Positions 20,337 to 28,766 of a stretch of 64,000 nt of DNA are shown in pieces. The stretch is from Kibdelosporangium sp. MJ126-NF4 (GTDB lineage: Bacteria; Actinomycetota; Actinomycetes; Mycobacteriales; Pseudonocardiaceae). The stretch lies in contig NZ_CDME01000008.1 of NCBI RefSeq assembly GCF_000826545.1, positions 434,001 to 498,000 of the forward strand, read 5' to 3'. The notes below the pieces were generated by a model. The model saw nothing but the letters and a program-made list of their open reading frames with translations. It was not told where the DNA came from and did not search any database. A program made the position numbers and the translations under genes. How positions within the stretch are numbered: position 1 is the stretch's first letter; every line of letters begins with the position of its first letter.

Positions 20337-21424
20337 TGCGGACTTCGCTGTGTGACACGTTCGGGATCGAGCACCCGATTGTCGGATTCACGCCGTCGGA
20401 ACATGTGGCGGCCGCGATCAGCCGGGCAGGCGGCCTCGGCGTTCTTGGCTGTGTGCGGTTCAACGACGCGGCCGACCTCGCCAAGGTGCTCGACTGGATG
20501 GACGCCAACACCGACGGCAAACCGTACGGTGTGGACATCGTGATGCCCGCGAAGGTCCCGACCGAGGGTGCGGCGCTGGACCTGGACAAGCTGATCCCGC
20601 CAGGGCACAAGGATTTCGTCGAGCGGACATTGCAGCGGCTCGGTGTGCCGCCGATCGGTGGCCAGACCCGGGACGGAGTGCTGGGCTGGTTGCATTCGGT
20701 CGCCCGCTCACATGTGGACGTCGCGCTCGAACATCCGGTGAAGCTGATCGCGAACGCCCTCGGCTCGCCCCCAGCGGACATCATCGACCGCGCCCACGAA
20801 CACGGAGTGCTGGTGGCGGCGCTGGCAGGCAAGGCCGAGCACGCGCGCAGGCACGTCGACAACGGCGTCGACATCGTGGTGGCACAAGGCTACGAAGCCG
20901 GTGGGCACACCGGTGAGATCGCCACGATGGTGCTTGTGCCGGAGATCGTCGACGCGGTCGACGTCCCCGTGCTCGCGGCTGGCGGGATTGGTAGCGGCCG
21001 TCAGGTCGCCGCGGCGATGGCGCTGGGCGCCGACGGTGTGTGGATGGGCTCGTACTGGCTCACCACAGCGGAGTACACCCAGTCACTGGGTGAATCAGCG
21101 ATGCAACAGGCTTTGCTGGGAGCGTCGTCCAGTGACACGGTCCGGACCCGGATCTACACCGGCAAACCGGCGCGTCTGCTGAAGACGAAGTGGACGGACG
21201 CGTGGGCGGCCGACGACGCGCCGGAGCCACTGCCGATGCCGTTGCAGAACCTGTTGGTCGCCGAGGCACACAACCGGATCAACCACGCCAACGACCCCGC
21301 AGTGGTCTCGATGCCGGTCGGTCAGATCGTCGGCCGGATGTCGGCGGTCCGGCCGGTCGCCGAGGTGATGGCCGATCTGGTGTCCCAGACGAACGAGACG
21401 CTCGCCCGGCTCGGGAGACTGTGA
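20336..21424 (+). CDS. Nitronate-monooxygenase-fold flavoenzyme coupled to fadD19
   Basis: 362 residues, same family as IpdC but clearly a different subgroup: N-terminus [24 protein letters not shown], then [18 protein letters not shown] and the FMN-phosphate segment [31 protein letters not shown]. The GTG at 20336 overlaps the fadD19 stop, so it is co-translated with the ligase. A nitroalkane substrate is unlikely in this setting; a flavin-dependent redox step on a steroid side-chain CoA ester is a plausible inference. I know no established role for it in sterol catabolism. Confidence 0.75.
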   Translation: MRTSLCDTFGIEHPIVGFTPSEHVAAAISRAGGLGVLGCVRFNDAADLAKVLDWMDANTDGKPYGVDIVMPAKVPTEGAALDLDKLIPPGHKDFVERTLQRLGVPPIGGQTRDGVLGWLHSVARSHVDVALEHPVKLIANALGSPPADIIDRAHEHGVLVAALAGKAEHARRHVDNGVDIVVAQGYEAGGHTGEIATMVLVPEIVDAVDVPVLAAGGIGSGRQVAAAMALGADGVWMGSYWLTTAEYTQSLGESAMQQALLGASSSDTVRTRIYTGKPARLLKTKWTDAWAADDAPEPLPMPLQNLLVAEAHNRINHANDPAVVSMPVGQIVGRMSAVRPVAEVMADLVSQTNETLARLGRL

Positions 21425-21508
21425 GGCGGGACGAGACCGGCGTTCACGAGGGTGTACTTCGGGGCAGCCGCTGTTCCGACGGCGGCGAACACCCCATTGT
21501 TGGTCGGC

Positions 21509-21868
21509 ATGGGACGCCCCACCAAGATCGTTGTCGCTTCGACGCTGGGTTTGACGCACGGCCTCGTGTCCTTGATGTACGCCATGATCGCCCCACTGTT
21601 CCGGAACGGGCCGTCGAACGTGAGCGTGCTGCTCCTGCAACTCGTCGTCGGTGTGCTGATCATCGTGGCCAGTGTGTTGATCGTGAAAGGCCGAGGACGG
21701 GTGTTCTTCCAGTTGGTCTTCTGGCTCCAGGTGGCGAACGCGGTGGTGTGCGCGCTGGTGGCCTTCCCGGCTGGCCTGGGTGCGCTTCCATTCATGATCC
21801 CGTTGCCGCTGACCGGGATGCTGCTGCTGCACCAGCCGGACAGCAAGTGGTACCTCGGAGTTCGCTGA
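21509..21868 (+). CDS. Small membrane protein of unknown function
   Basis: 119 residues from the ATG at 21509; a GTG at 21452 would add 19 residues. Hydrophobic segments near residues 8-25, 35-55, 65-85 and 90-105 suggest four membrane spans, with RPTK at the N-terminus and DSKWYLGVR at the C-terminus. No family is recognised. It follows the flavoenzyme gene by about 85 bp (28 bp with the GTG start) and may share its transcript. It could support the sterol island only by association. Confidence 0.55.
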   Translation: MGRPTKIVVASTLGLTHGLVSLMYAMIAPLFRNGPSNVSVLLLQLVVGVLIIVASVLIVKGRGRVFFQLVFWLQVANAVVCALVAFPAGLGALPFMIPLPLTGMLLLHQPDSKWYLGVR

Positions 21869-21885
21869 TGCGATAGTGGTCGCGA

Positions 21886-21903
21886 CTAGCGCGTGTTTCA
21901 TAT
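21886..21903. repeat. 18-bp inverted repeat, left copy
   Basis: CTAGCGCGTGTTTCATAT is the exact reverse complement of 22035-22052. Read on the minus strand it contains TGAAACACGCGCTA, which resembles the KstR sites of this window in its AAC half but not in its GTT half. Confidence 0.7.
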
Positions 21904-22034
21904 GTCCGGTCGATGAGAGTCGGGATCGGGGCGGTTCCTGGCGTCGCCGCCGCGACGGCGCGAATACTGGTTGTCTTTGGCTGTTGCGGCGGTGGGGTCA
22001 GGGACCGCATCCGGCCCGGCTATCGCGATCGGAT

Positions 22035-22052
22035 ATATGAAACACGCGCTAG
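22035..22052. repeat. 18-bp inverted repeat, right copy
   Basis: ATATGAAACACGCGCTAG ends 9 bp before the start of the next small membrane protein gene. The two copies enclose 131 bp without a convincing gene. Confidence 0.7.
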
Positions 22053-22061
22053 GGGGATTGG

Positions 22062-22406
22062 ATGGTCGACCACTACTCGCGGCCCGGTTCCGCGCTCGCC
22101 GCCGTCATCTTCGGTGTGACCTGGGCGGTCATGCAGTTGTTCACGGCGCTGGGGCCTGGCGTGATGCCGGAGTTGCTGCTGCTTGCGCTCGCCCTGTTGC
22201 TGGCGATCGGGTCGCTGTTACTGTTCATCGGCGTCACACGTTGGGTCTACGTGGTGGTCGTGGTTGCGGAACTGGTGTTGTCTCTGGCTTACTCCTACGC
22301 CACGAGCGCGTACGACTGGGTGGTGGTGATGACGATCGGCCCAGCCGTCGGGCTGGTGTTCGCGCTTGTCCCAGCCACCACCCGGTGGTTGCCGCGCGGG
22401 CGCTGA
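22062..22406 (+). CDS. Small four-span membrane protein
   Basis: 114 residues, nearly all hydrophobic, with spans near 10-30, 35-57, 60-78 and 85-103. The ATG has GGGGGA in front of it. The C-terminus is basic (TTRWLPRGR). I do not recognise the family. It is separated from the upstream gene by the 18-bp inverted repeat pair, one copy of which sits just before its start, so it may be controlled by whatever binds there. Confidence 0.6.
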   Translation: MVDHYSRPGSALAAVIFGVTWAVMQLFTALGPGVMPELLLLALALLLAIGSLLLFIGVTRWVYVVVVVAELVLSLAYSYATSAYDWVVVMTIGPAVGLVFALVPATTRWLPRGR

Positions 22407-22407
22407 C

Positions 22408-22433
22408 CTGCCCGGAAGGGCATGTTCGGGCAG
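22408..22433 (+). terminator. Weak hairpin after the small membrane protein gene
   Basis: CTGCCCG and CGGGCAG pair around a 12-nt loop directly after the stop at 22406. Only seven base pairs, so the call is tentative. Confidence 0.35.
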
Positions 22434-22536
22434 CCAATCGGCCGCCAAGGGGGTCGAGTTGCCCCAAAACGTCACGAAAACACGGGGGTTGACGACATAC
22501 TCGGCGACGTCACCCCGGTGCCCCGAGGAGGGCCGC

Positions 22537-23163
22537 ATGTCCAATGAGTACGGCCAGCAACCACAGCATGGCCAGCAGTCACCGGTTCCGGGCTTCGCCC
22601 CGCCACCGCAGTCAGGCTACCCGCAGACGCCACCAGGCGGGCAGCCGATGTACCCGGCTCAACAGCAGCCGTATCCCGGTGGGCCGGGTGGCTACGGCCC
22701 CGGGTACGGGCAGCAGCCCGGCGTCCGGCCGGGATCGGTCACCGGTGCCGCGGTGCTCGGTTTCATCCAGGCCGGTATCACCCTGATCACCACCGGCATC
22801 CTGTTCATCGGGTTGTTCGGCACGGTGTCGGTGCAGGGCGGTGAAGCGGCGCTCGGGTGGTTGATCGCCATCGCGCAGCTCGCCGGTCTGGTTCTGCTGA
22901 TCTTCGGCGCGGTGCAGCTGATGTCGGGTACGTCCCGTGCGCTGTACCTGGTCGGCGTGATCCTCGAGTTGGTGATCTGCGCCTACTACCTGATCAGCTT
23001 CCTGGCCATCGACACCGGCGGCGTGGTCGGCTCCCAGTTCGAGGACATGAAGAACGCCTTGGCGGTGGTCCCGGTCATCTTCGCGATCATGCCGTTGATC
23101 GGACTGATCCTCGCGCTGGGACAGGCTACGACCACCTACGTCTCGTCCGCGCGCAACCGCTGA
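22537..23163 (+). CDS. Membrane protein with a Gly/Pro/Gln/Tyr-rich N-terminal domain
   Basis: 208 residues. Residues 1-65 are a low-complexity region rich in Q, P, G and Y (GQQPQHGQQSPVPGF and similar). Four hydrophobic segments follow (about 70-95, 105-130, 135-155, 175-200). CGAGGAGGG precedes the ATG at 22537. Such proteins are common in actinomycetes, often near the cell envelope or division, but no specific function can be given. It ends 3 bp before the convergent fadE27 stop. Confidence 0.65.
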   Translation: MSNEYGQQPQHGQQSPVPGFAPPPQSGYPQTPPGGQPMYPAQQQPYPGGPGGYGPGYGQQPGVRPGSVTGAAVLGFIQAGITLITTGILFIGLFGTVSVQGGEAALGWLIAIAQLAGLVLLIFGAVQLMSGTSRALYLVGVILELVICAYYLISFLAIDTGGVVGSQFEDMKNALAVVPVIFAIMPLIGLILALGQATTTYVSSARNR

Positions 23164-23165
23164 CG

Positions 23166-24185
23166 TCAGGCCGGGTTTGACGCGAGCGCGGCGCCGATCG
23201 TCCGCAACTGCGCGGTGGCGCCGCCGAGCGTGAACTCGTTGCGTTTCGCGGCAACGAAATATCGGTGCAACGGGTGATCAGTGTCAATGCCCATGCCTCC
23301 GTGCACATGCACGGCGGTGTGGGCCACCCGGTGCCCGGCGTCGGCTGCCCAGAACTTCGCCGCGGCCACTTCGACGTCGGCGGCCAGGCCTTCGCTGACC
23401 CGCCATGCCGCCTGCCACAAGGTCAACCGGATCGCCTCGACGTCCACGTAGGCGTCCGCGAGCCGTTGCGCCACGGCCTGGAACGATCCGATCGGCCGGT
23501 CGAACTGCACACGTGTCCGTGCGTGCTCGGTGGTCAGTTCCAGCGCGCGTTCGGCGACTCCGAGTTGGTGCGCGCACAGTCCGACGGTCATCCGCGTCAG
23601 CAGCCAGTCGAGTACCTCCTGGCCGCCGAGCAGCCGTGCGGAGTCCACTGGTACGTCGTGGAAGTCCAGCCAGGCCTCGCTGTCGTTGTCCACGATCCGC
23701 TGTCGCGTGATCGACACTTCGGACGGTTTGACGACGAATACCCGTACACCGTCCGGTGACACCGCCGGGACGAGGATCACCGCGGCCAGTGCCCCCGCCG
23801 GTACACAGGACTTGGTGCCGGACAACCGCCATCCGCTGTCGACCGGTTCCGCGTACACCTCGTCGTCGGACAGCGCCGCCGTGTGGATCGCGTCCGGCTC
23901 GTCCAGCGAACCGAACCGCGCCAACGCCGACGCGGCGACGACGGACGTCAGATAGGGGACCGGTGCGACCGCGCGGCCCAGCTCGACCAGCACACTGCAG
24001 TGTTCGAGCAGCCCGAAGTCGGTGACCGACAGGATCCCTGCCCTGGTCAGTGCGTCCCACAGTTCGGGGTCGAACCGGTCCGTGCCGGACTCGGCCGCTC
24101 GCAGGCGCTCGTCGGTCAGCGCGGCCATGATCGACCGGGTGAGCTTGCCGAGTTCGACCTGCGCCTCGGAGAACGAGAAGTCCAT
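23166..24185 (-). CDS. fadE27: Acyl-CoA dehydrogenase subunit of sterol side-chain oxidation (FadE27, ChsE5-like)
   Basis: 339 residues, acyl-CoA dehydrogenase fold. The C-terminal part RVAHTAVHVHGGMGIDTDHPLHRYF and QFDRPIGSFQAVAQRLADAYVDVEAIRL agree with FadE27 (Rv3505). In mycobacteria FadE26 and FadE27 form an alpha2beta2 dehydrogenase (ChsE4-ChsE5) acting on eight- and five-carbon steroid side chains; one subunit contributes FAD-binding residues and the other the catalytic base. The ATG at 24185 lies 23 bp after the fadE26 stop. Confidence 0.85.
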   Translation of the reverse strand: MDFSFSEAQVELGKLTRSIMAALTDERLRAAESGTDRFDPELWDALTRAGILSVTDFGLLEHCSVLVELGRAVAPVPYLTSVVAASALARFGSLDEPDAIHTAALSDDEVYAEPVDSGWRLSGTKSCVPAGALAAVILVPAVSPDGVRVFVVKPSEVSITRQRIVDNDSEAWLDFHDVPVDSARLLGGQEVLDWLLTRMTVGLCAHQLGVAERALELTTEHARTRVQFDRPIGSFQAVAQRLADAYVDVEAIRLTLWQAAWRVSEGLAADVEVAAAKFWAADAGHRVAHTAVHVHGGMGIDTDHPLHRYFVAAKRNEFTLGGATAQLRTIGAALASNPA

Positions 24186-24208
24186 CTGTGCCCTTTCAGC
24201 GTGCCCAC

Positions 24209-25390
24209 TCAACGTTTGTGCAGCGGCAGTTTCAGCTCGGTGCCCGCGATGATGTCGCGCTGCACCTCGTTGGTCCCGCCACCGAACGTCAGGATCAGCG
24301 CACTGCGGTGCAGTCGCTCGATCCGCCCGCCAAGCACCTCCCCGCGCGATCCGGTGCGCACGTAGGCGTTCGTGCCGAGCACCTCCATCAGCAGCCGGTA
24401 CGCCTCCGTGGCGAACTCGGTGCCGAAGATCTTGGTGGCGGACGCGGCGGCCGGTTTGGGTGAATGCTCGGCGCCCCAGGCGATCCGCCAGTTCGTCAGC
24501 TTGAGGAACTCGACTTTCGCGTGCACGCGCGCGAGGTGCAGCTGCACCCATTCCTGGTCGATCACACGCCTGCCGTCGGGCAGTTTTGTGTTCTGCGCCC
24601 ACTCGACCACGTCCCGCAGCGCGTTGCGGATCGGTGCCGACGAGGTCAGCGCGACCCGCTCGTGGTTGAGCTGGTTGGTGATCAGCGGCCAGCCCTGGTT
24701 CTCGGTGCCGACCAGGTTGGTCGCCGGTACCCGCACGTCCTGGTAGTAGGTGGCGCTGGTGGTCACGCCGGACACGGTGTGCACGGGCGTCCACGAGAAG
24801 CCTGGCGTGCCGGTCGGCACGATGATCATCGACAGGCCCTTGTGCTTGGCCGCGTCCGGGTCGGTGCGGCAGGCCAGCCAGACGTAGTCGGCGTACTGGA
24901 TCAGGCTCGTCCACATCTTCTGGCCGTTGATCACGTAGTCCTCGCCGTCGCGCACCGCGCGCGTGCGCAGCGACGCCAGGTCGGTCCCGGCCTCCGGCTC
25001 GGAGTAGCCGATCGAGAAGTGCGTCTGCCCGCCCGAGATGCCCGGCAGGTACTGGGCGCGCTGCTCCGGGGTGCCGAACCGCATGATCGTCGGCCCGACG
25101 GTGTTGATGGTCAGGAACGGCACCGGCGCGCCCGCGATCGCCGCCTCGTCGTTGAAGATGAGCTGGTCCATGGGGGACCGGCCCTGGCCGCCGTACTCGG
25201 CAGGCCAGCCAAGCGCCAGCCACCCGTCCTGGCCCATCTGACGGACCACCTCTTTGTACGCGGCCCCGTCGCCGTACTCACCGCCGTCGGTCGCGAGCGC
25301 CTGCCTGCGTTCCGGCGTCATCAACGCCGAGAAGTACTCGCGCAGCTCGCGGCGCAGTTCCTCCTGCTCGGGCGTGTAGGTGATCCGCAT
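24209..25390 (-). CDS. fadE26: Acyl-CoA dehydrogenase subunit of sterol side-chain oxidation (FadE26, ChsE4-like)
   Basis: 393 residues. It begins with ITYTPEQEELRRELREYFSAL and contains DGWLALGWPAEYGGQGRSPMDQL, HFSIGYSEPEAGTDLASLRT, NGQKMWTSLIQYADYVWLA and ILTFGGGTNEVQRDIIAG, all matching FadE26 (Rv3504). It pairs with FadE27 encoded immediately downstream. It introduces the 2,3-double bond into side-chain CoA esters. The start at 25390 faces hsd4A across a 243-bp region with up to three KstR-like sites. Confidence 0.88.
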   Translation of the reverse strand: MRITYTPEQEELRRELREYFSALMTPERRQALATDGGEYGDGAAYKEVVRQMGQDGWLALGWPAEYGGQGRSPMDQLIFNDEAAIAGAPVPFLTINTVGPTIMRFGTPEQRAQYLPGISGGQTHFSIGYSEPEAGTDLASLRTRAVRDGEDYVINGQKMWTSLIQYADYVWLACRTDPDAAKHKGLSMIIVPTGTPGFSWTPVHTVSGVTTSATYYQDVRVPATNLVGTENQGWPLITNQLNHERVALTSSAPIRNALRDVVEWAQNTKLPDGRRVIDQEWVQLHLARVHAKVEFLKLTNWRIAWGAEHSPKPAAASATKIFGTEFATEAYRLLMEVLGTNAYVRTGSRGEVLGGRIERLHRSALILTFGGGTNEVQRDIIAGTELKLPLHKR

Positions 25391-25404
25391 CCGACCTCCA
25401 GGAG

Positions 25405-25418
25405 TGAAACACGTTCTA
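25405..25418. promoter_or_regulatory. KstR operator in front of fadE26-fadE27
   Basis: TGAAACACGTTCTA matches all fixed positions of TnnAACnnGTTnnA, 14 bp upstream of the fadE26 start codon. Confidence 0.72.
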
Positions 25419-25521
25419 GTTCACCATAGCCCGCTCACGGCTTGGTGACCAAGTGGCGACATCGGCGTCACTTCGCCTGTGGCGCTGTCGTTGAACGGGG
25501 TGAGCAGGTTGGCACTCATTT

Positions 25522-25535
25522 TAGAACCTGTTCCT
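25522..25535. promoter_or_regulatory. KstR-like operator upstream of hsd4A, site 1
   Basis: TAGAACCTGTTCCT fits the motif except the last base. Confidence 0.58.
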
Positions 25536-25577
25536 GTACTTACTGCAATTTGCCTGGTTGACGGCCTTGTCACGTCT

Positions 25578-25591
25578 GAGAACCTATTCTA
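25578..25591. promoter_or_regulatory. Degenerate KstR-like site upstream of hsd4A, site 2
   Basis: GAGAACCTATTCTA has two departures from TnnAACnnGTTnnA. It lies 56 bp from site 1 and 42 bp before the hsd4A start. Confidence 0.4.
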
Positions 25592-25633
25592 GTGTGAGCT
25601 GCGACGCAGCAGCGCTCGATGAGGAGTGAGCCC

Positions 25634-26482
25634 GTGAAGGCACTGGACGGGAAGGTCGCGGTGGTCACCGGCGCCGCGGCGGGGCTCGGCCGCGCCGAGG
25701 CGATCGCGCTGGCCATGGCGGGCGCGGACGTCGTGCTCGGCGACGTCACCGAGAACGACGTCGTCGCCGAGATCGAGGAACTCGGCGGCAAGGCCATGTT
25801 CGTCAAGGGTGACGTGTCCGAACGAGACACCGCGGACGCGTTGACCGGCACCGCGATCGACCGGTTCGGCGGGCTGCACGTCCTGGTCAACAACGCGGGC
25901 GTGCTCCGCGACCGGATGCTGTTCAGCATGTCCGACGAGGAATGGGACCTCGTCGTCAAGGTGCACCTGCGAGGGCATTTCCTGCTGTCGCGCAACGCCG
26001 CCGCGTACTGGCGAGCGCAGTCCAAAGAGGCCGGTGGGCCGGTGTACGCACGGATCGTCAACACCTCGTCCGAGGCGTTCCTGCTCGGTTCCGGAGGCCA
26101 GCCCAACTATGCCGCCGCCAAGGCGGGGATTACCGCGTTGACCCTGACCAGCGCGCGGTCGTTGGGCAAATACGGGGTCCGGGCGAACGCGATCTGCCCG
26201 CGTGCCCGGACCTCGATGACCGTGGACGTGTTCGGTGAGGCACCGGCGGGCGACGACCCGCTGGCGCCCGAGCACGTCGGCGAGTTCGTGGCCCACCTGG
26301 CGAGCCCGGCCGCGGACAGGATCAGCGGCCAGGTGTTCGTCGTGCACGGCGGGACGGTCGCGCTGATGGCCGCGCCCACCGTCGAGCAGACGTTCACCAG
26401 CTTCGACGACCTCACCAACGCCTTCGACACGCGTGACCCGAACAAAACCTTCGCGTGCACCGAAACGATGTCACTGTCCTAG
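25634..26482 (+). CDS. hsd4A: 17-beta-hydroxysteroid dehydrogenase / steroid hydroxyacyl-CoA dehydrogenase (Hsd4A)
   Basis: 282 residues, SDR of the MFE-2 type: VVTGAAAGLGRAEAIALA, NNAGVLRDRMLFSMSDEEWD, and catalytic residues in IVNTSSEAFLLGSGGQPNYAAAKAG. It is the counterpart of Rv3502c, which precedes the mce4 genes in mycobacteria and oxidises 17-hydroxy or 22-hydroxyacyl-CoA steroids. The GTG at 25634 has GAGGAG 7 bp upstream; an earlier ATG overlaps that ribosome-binding site and was rejected. It opens the long sterol import operon. Confidence 0.85.
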   Translation: MKALDGKVAVVTGAAAGLGRAEAIALAMAGADVVLGDVTENDVVAEIEELGGKAMFVKGDVSERDTADALTGTAIDRFGGLHVLVNNAGVLRDRMLFSMSDEEWDLVVKVHLRGHFLLSRNAAAYWRAQSKEAGGPVYARIVNTSSEAFLLGSGGQPNYAAAKAGITALTLTSARSLGKYGVRANAICPRARTSMTVDVFGEAPAGDDPLAPEHVGEFVAHLASPAADRISGQVFVVHGGTVALMAAPTVEQTFTSFDDLTNAFDTRDPNKTFACTETMSLS

Positions 26483-26492
26483 AAGGAGTGTC

Positions 26493-28001
26493 ATGACGCT
26501 CAGCATGCTCGCGCACCGCGACGACGTGGGCCTCAAGGACGGGCTGCTGCTGGTCGGCGGACAGTGGCGGGCCGGTGGCGACGGTGCCACGTGGACACAC
26601 CGGCACCCCGCGACCAACGAGGAGATCGGCTCGTTCCCGATCGCCACAGCCGAGGACGTCGACGCCGCCGTGAAGGCCGCGCGGCAGGCCTTCGACGAAG
26701 GCCCATGGCCCCGCGCCACGGTCAGCGAACGAATCCGCGTGCTGCACAGGTTCAGCGCGCTGCTGCGGGAGAACAACGACGACCTGCTCTCCCGGCTGGC
26801 GCTGGACAACGGCGTCCCCAAGACGTTCGGCAACATCTACGCGGCCAGCGTCACCGTCGCCGCGGACGTCTTCGACCACCACGCGGGGTGGATCGACAAG
26901 GCGGGCGGCGAGACGTTCCCCGGCTACCAGGGTGGCGAGAAGCTCGCCGTGACCTTCCGCGAGCCGGTCGGCGTGGTCGCCGCGATCCTGCCGTGGAACG
27001 CGCCTTTCCTGCTGTTCGCGCAGAAACTCGGCCCCGCGTTGGCCGCCGGGTGCACCGTCGTGCTCAAACCGTCGGAATACGCGAGCTTCTCCGTGCTCAG
27101 GATGGTCGAGCTGTTGCTGGACGCCGGATTGCCCGAGGGCGTGGTCAACGTCGTGACCGGGCCCGGCGACCCGACCGGCGAGGCACTGATCACGCACCCG
27201 CTGGTCGACAAGATCAGCTTCACCGGCAGCCGCACGGTCGGCAAGCGGATCGTCGAGGCGTCGGCGGGCACGTTCAAGCGCGTTTCCATGGAACTGGGCG
27301 GCAAGAGCCCGGCGATCGTGTTCCCGGACGCGGAGGTGCCGCTGGCGGCTGCGACTGCGATGGGCATGGTCACGATGGGCCTGTCCGGCCAGGCCTGCGT
27401 CGCGCAAAGCCGGGCACTGGTCCACCGGGACGTCTACGACGAGTTCCTCACCGTCGCGCAGGGCGTTGCCGGGTACATGTCCTACGGCGACCCGTTCGAT
27501 CCCGGTGTGCTCGCCAGCCCGTTGATCAACGAGCGGCAGCTCGACCGCGTGCTCGGTTACATCCACAAAGGACAGGAAGAGGGTGCGCGGCTCGTCATGG
27601 GTGGCAACCGGCTGGATGGCGACTTCGGCAACGGCAACTTCGTCGCGCCCGCCCTGTTCGCGGACGTCGACAACACGATGACCATCGCGCGGGAGGAGAT
27701 CTTCGGCCCGGTCCTCGCGGTCGTGCCGTTCTCCGACGAGGACGAAGCGGTCCGGCTGGCCAACGACACCGAGTACGGCCTCGGCGCGGGCGTGTACACC
27801 AAGGACGTCCGGCAGGCGTTCCGCGTGTCGAAACGGCTGCGCGCCGGTTCCATCGGCATCAACGGCTTCCAGGTCGAACCGCACCTGCCGTTCGGCGGCT
27901 ACCGGCAGTCCGGCATCGGCAGGGAGGGCGGCCGCGCCGCCTACGAGGCCTACACCGAGCTGAAGTCCGTGATGATGCCGCTGACCGAGGCGATGATGTG
28001 A
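26493..28001 (+). CDS. NAD(P)-dependent aldehyde dehydrogenase
   Basis: 502 residues. The catalytic cysteine is in SGQACVAQSRALVH and the general base in MELGGKSPAIVF; the cofactor loop is FTGSRTVGKRI and the C-terminal motif PFGGYRQSGIGREGG. AGAAGGAG precedes the ATG. It oxidises an aldehyde to the acid. Placement between hsd4A and yrbE4A suggests a sterol-derived aldehyde, for instance at C26 or C22. In M. tuberculosis no gene stands between hsd4A and yrbE4A, so this is an extra function of this lineage. The stop overlaps the next start (ATGA). Confidence 0.82.
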   Translation: MTLSMLAHRDDVGLKDGLLLVGGQWRAGGDGATWTHRHPATNEEIGSFPIATAEDVDAAVKAARQAFDEGPWPRATVSERIRVLHRFSALLRENNDDLLSRLALDNGVPKTFGNIYAASVTVAADVFDHHAGWIDKAGGETFPGYQGGEKLAVTFREPVGVVAAILPWNAPFLLFAQKLGPALAAGCTVVLKPSEYASFSVLRMVELLLDAGLPEGVVNVVTGPGDPTGEALITHPLVDKISFTGSRTVGKRIVEASAGTFKRVSMELGGKSPAIVFPDAEVPLAAATAMGMVTMGLSGQACVAQSRALVHRDVYDEFLTVAQGVAGYMSYGDPFDPGVLASPLINERQLDRVLGYIHKGQEEGARLVMGGNRLDGDFGNGNFVAPALFADVDNTMTIAREEIFGPVLAVVPFSDEDEAVRLANDTEYGLGAGVYTKDVRQAFRVSKRLRAGSIGINGFQVEPHLPFGGYRQSGIGREGGRAAYEAYTELKSVMMPLTEAMM

Positions 28002-28759
28002 TGGGCCGCCTCGCCGGGAAAGTCGCACTGATCACCGGGGCCGCGCGCGGCCAGGGAGCCGCCGTGGCCCGGCGGTTCGTCGAGGAGGGCGCGCGGGTCA
28101 CCATCACCGACGTCCTCGACGAGCAGGGCAAGGAACTCGCCGCCGAACTCGGCGACGCGGTGGTGTACCAACACATGGACGTGACGTCCGAAGGGGACTG
28201 GAGCGCCGCGGTCGAGCGGACGCTCGTCGAGTTCGGCGGACTGAACGTGTTGGTGAACAACGCCGGAATACTGCACCTGAAGTCCATTGTCGACACGACG
28301 GTCGACGAGTACGAACGGGTGATCAAGGTCAATCAGCTCGGTACGTTCCTCGGTATGCGCGCGGTGATCCCCGCGTTGACCGACGCCGGGGGCGGCTCGA
28401 TCATCAACGTGTCGTCGGTGGAGGGACTCGGCGGCATGGCGTTCCTGATCGCCTACACCGCCAGCAAGTTCGCTGTGCGGGGAATGACGAAGGCGGCAGC
28501 CGTGGAACTCGGCCACCTGAACATCCGGGTGAACTCCGTTCACCCGGGTGTGATCGACACCCAGATGGTGCGGGAGGCCGTCAGCGGCGTGGAAGTCGAT
28601 GTGTCCAGGGTGGGCAAGCGAGTACCGTTGCGCCGGTGCGGACAACCCGAGGAGATCGCCGACCTGCAGGTGTTCCTGGCCAGCGACGAGAGTTCGTACT
28701 CCACTGGAGCGGAATTCGTCGCCGACGGTGGCGCGACGGCCACCCACTCTCTACTTTGA
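28001..28759 (+). CDS. SDR, similar to 3-alpha/20-beta-hydroxysteroid dehydrogenases
   Basis: 252 residues, classical SDR: ALITGAARGQGAAVARRF, NNAGILHLKSIVDTTVDEYERV, catalytic SSVEGLGGMAFLIAYTASKFAVRGMTK divided here as Ser in NVSSVEG and Tyr-x3-Lys in AYTASK. The GARGQG loop is typical of 3-alpha/20-beta-hydroxysteroid dehydrogenases of streptomycetes and FabG3. It is coupled to the aldehyde dehydrogenase gene and ends 7 bp before yrbE4A. A role in oxidising a sterol hydroxyl group is likely from both family and place. Confidence 0.75.
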   Translation: MGRLAGKVALITGAARGQGAAVARRFVEEGARVTITDVLDEQGKELAAELGDAVVYQHMDVTSEGDWSAAVERTLVEFGGLNVLVNNAGILHLKSIVDTTVDEYERVIKVNQLGTFLGMRAVIPALTDAGGGSIINVSSVEGLGGMAFLIAYTASKFAVRGMTKAAAVELGHLNIRVNSVHPGVIDTQMVREAVSGVEVDVSRVGKRVPLRRCGQPEEIADLQVFLASDESSYSTGAEFVADGGATATHSLL

Positions 28760-28766
28760 CAACACC

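Noticed and set aside
21913..22119. 68-codon plus-strand frame between the 18-bp repeats
   Set aside because: It runs into the next gene in another frame and is Arg-rich without motif or ribosome-binding site.
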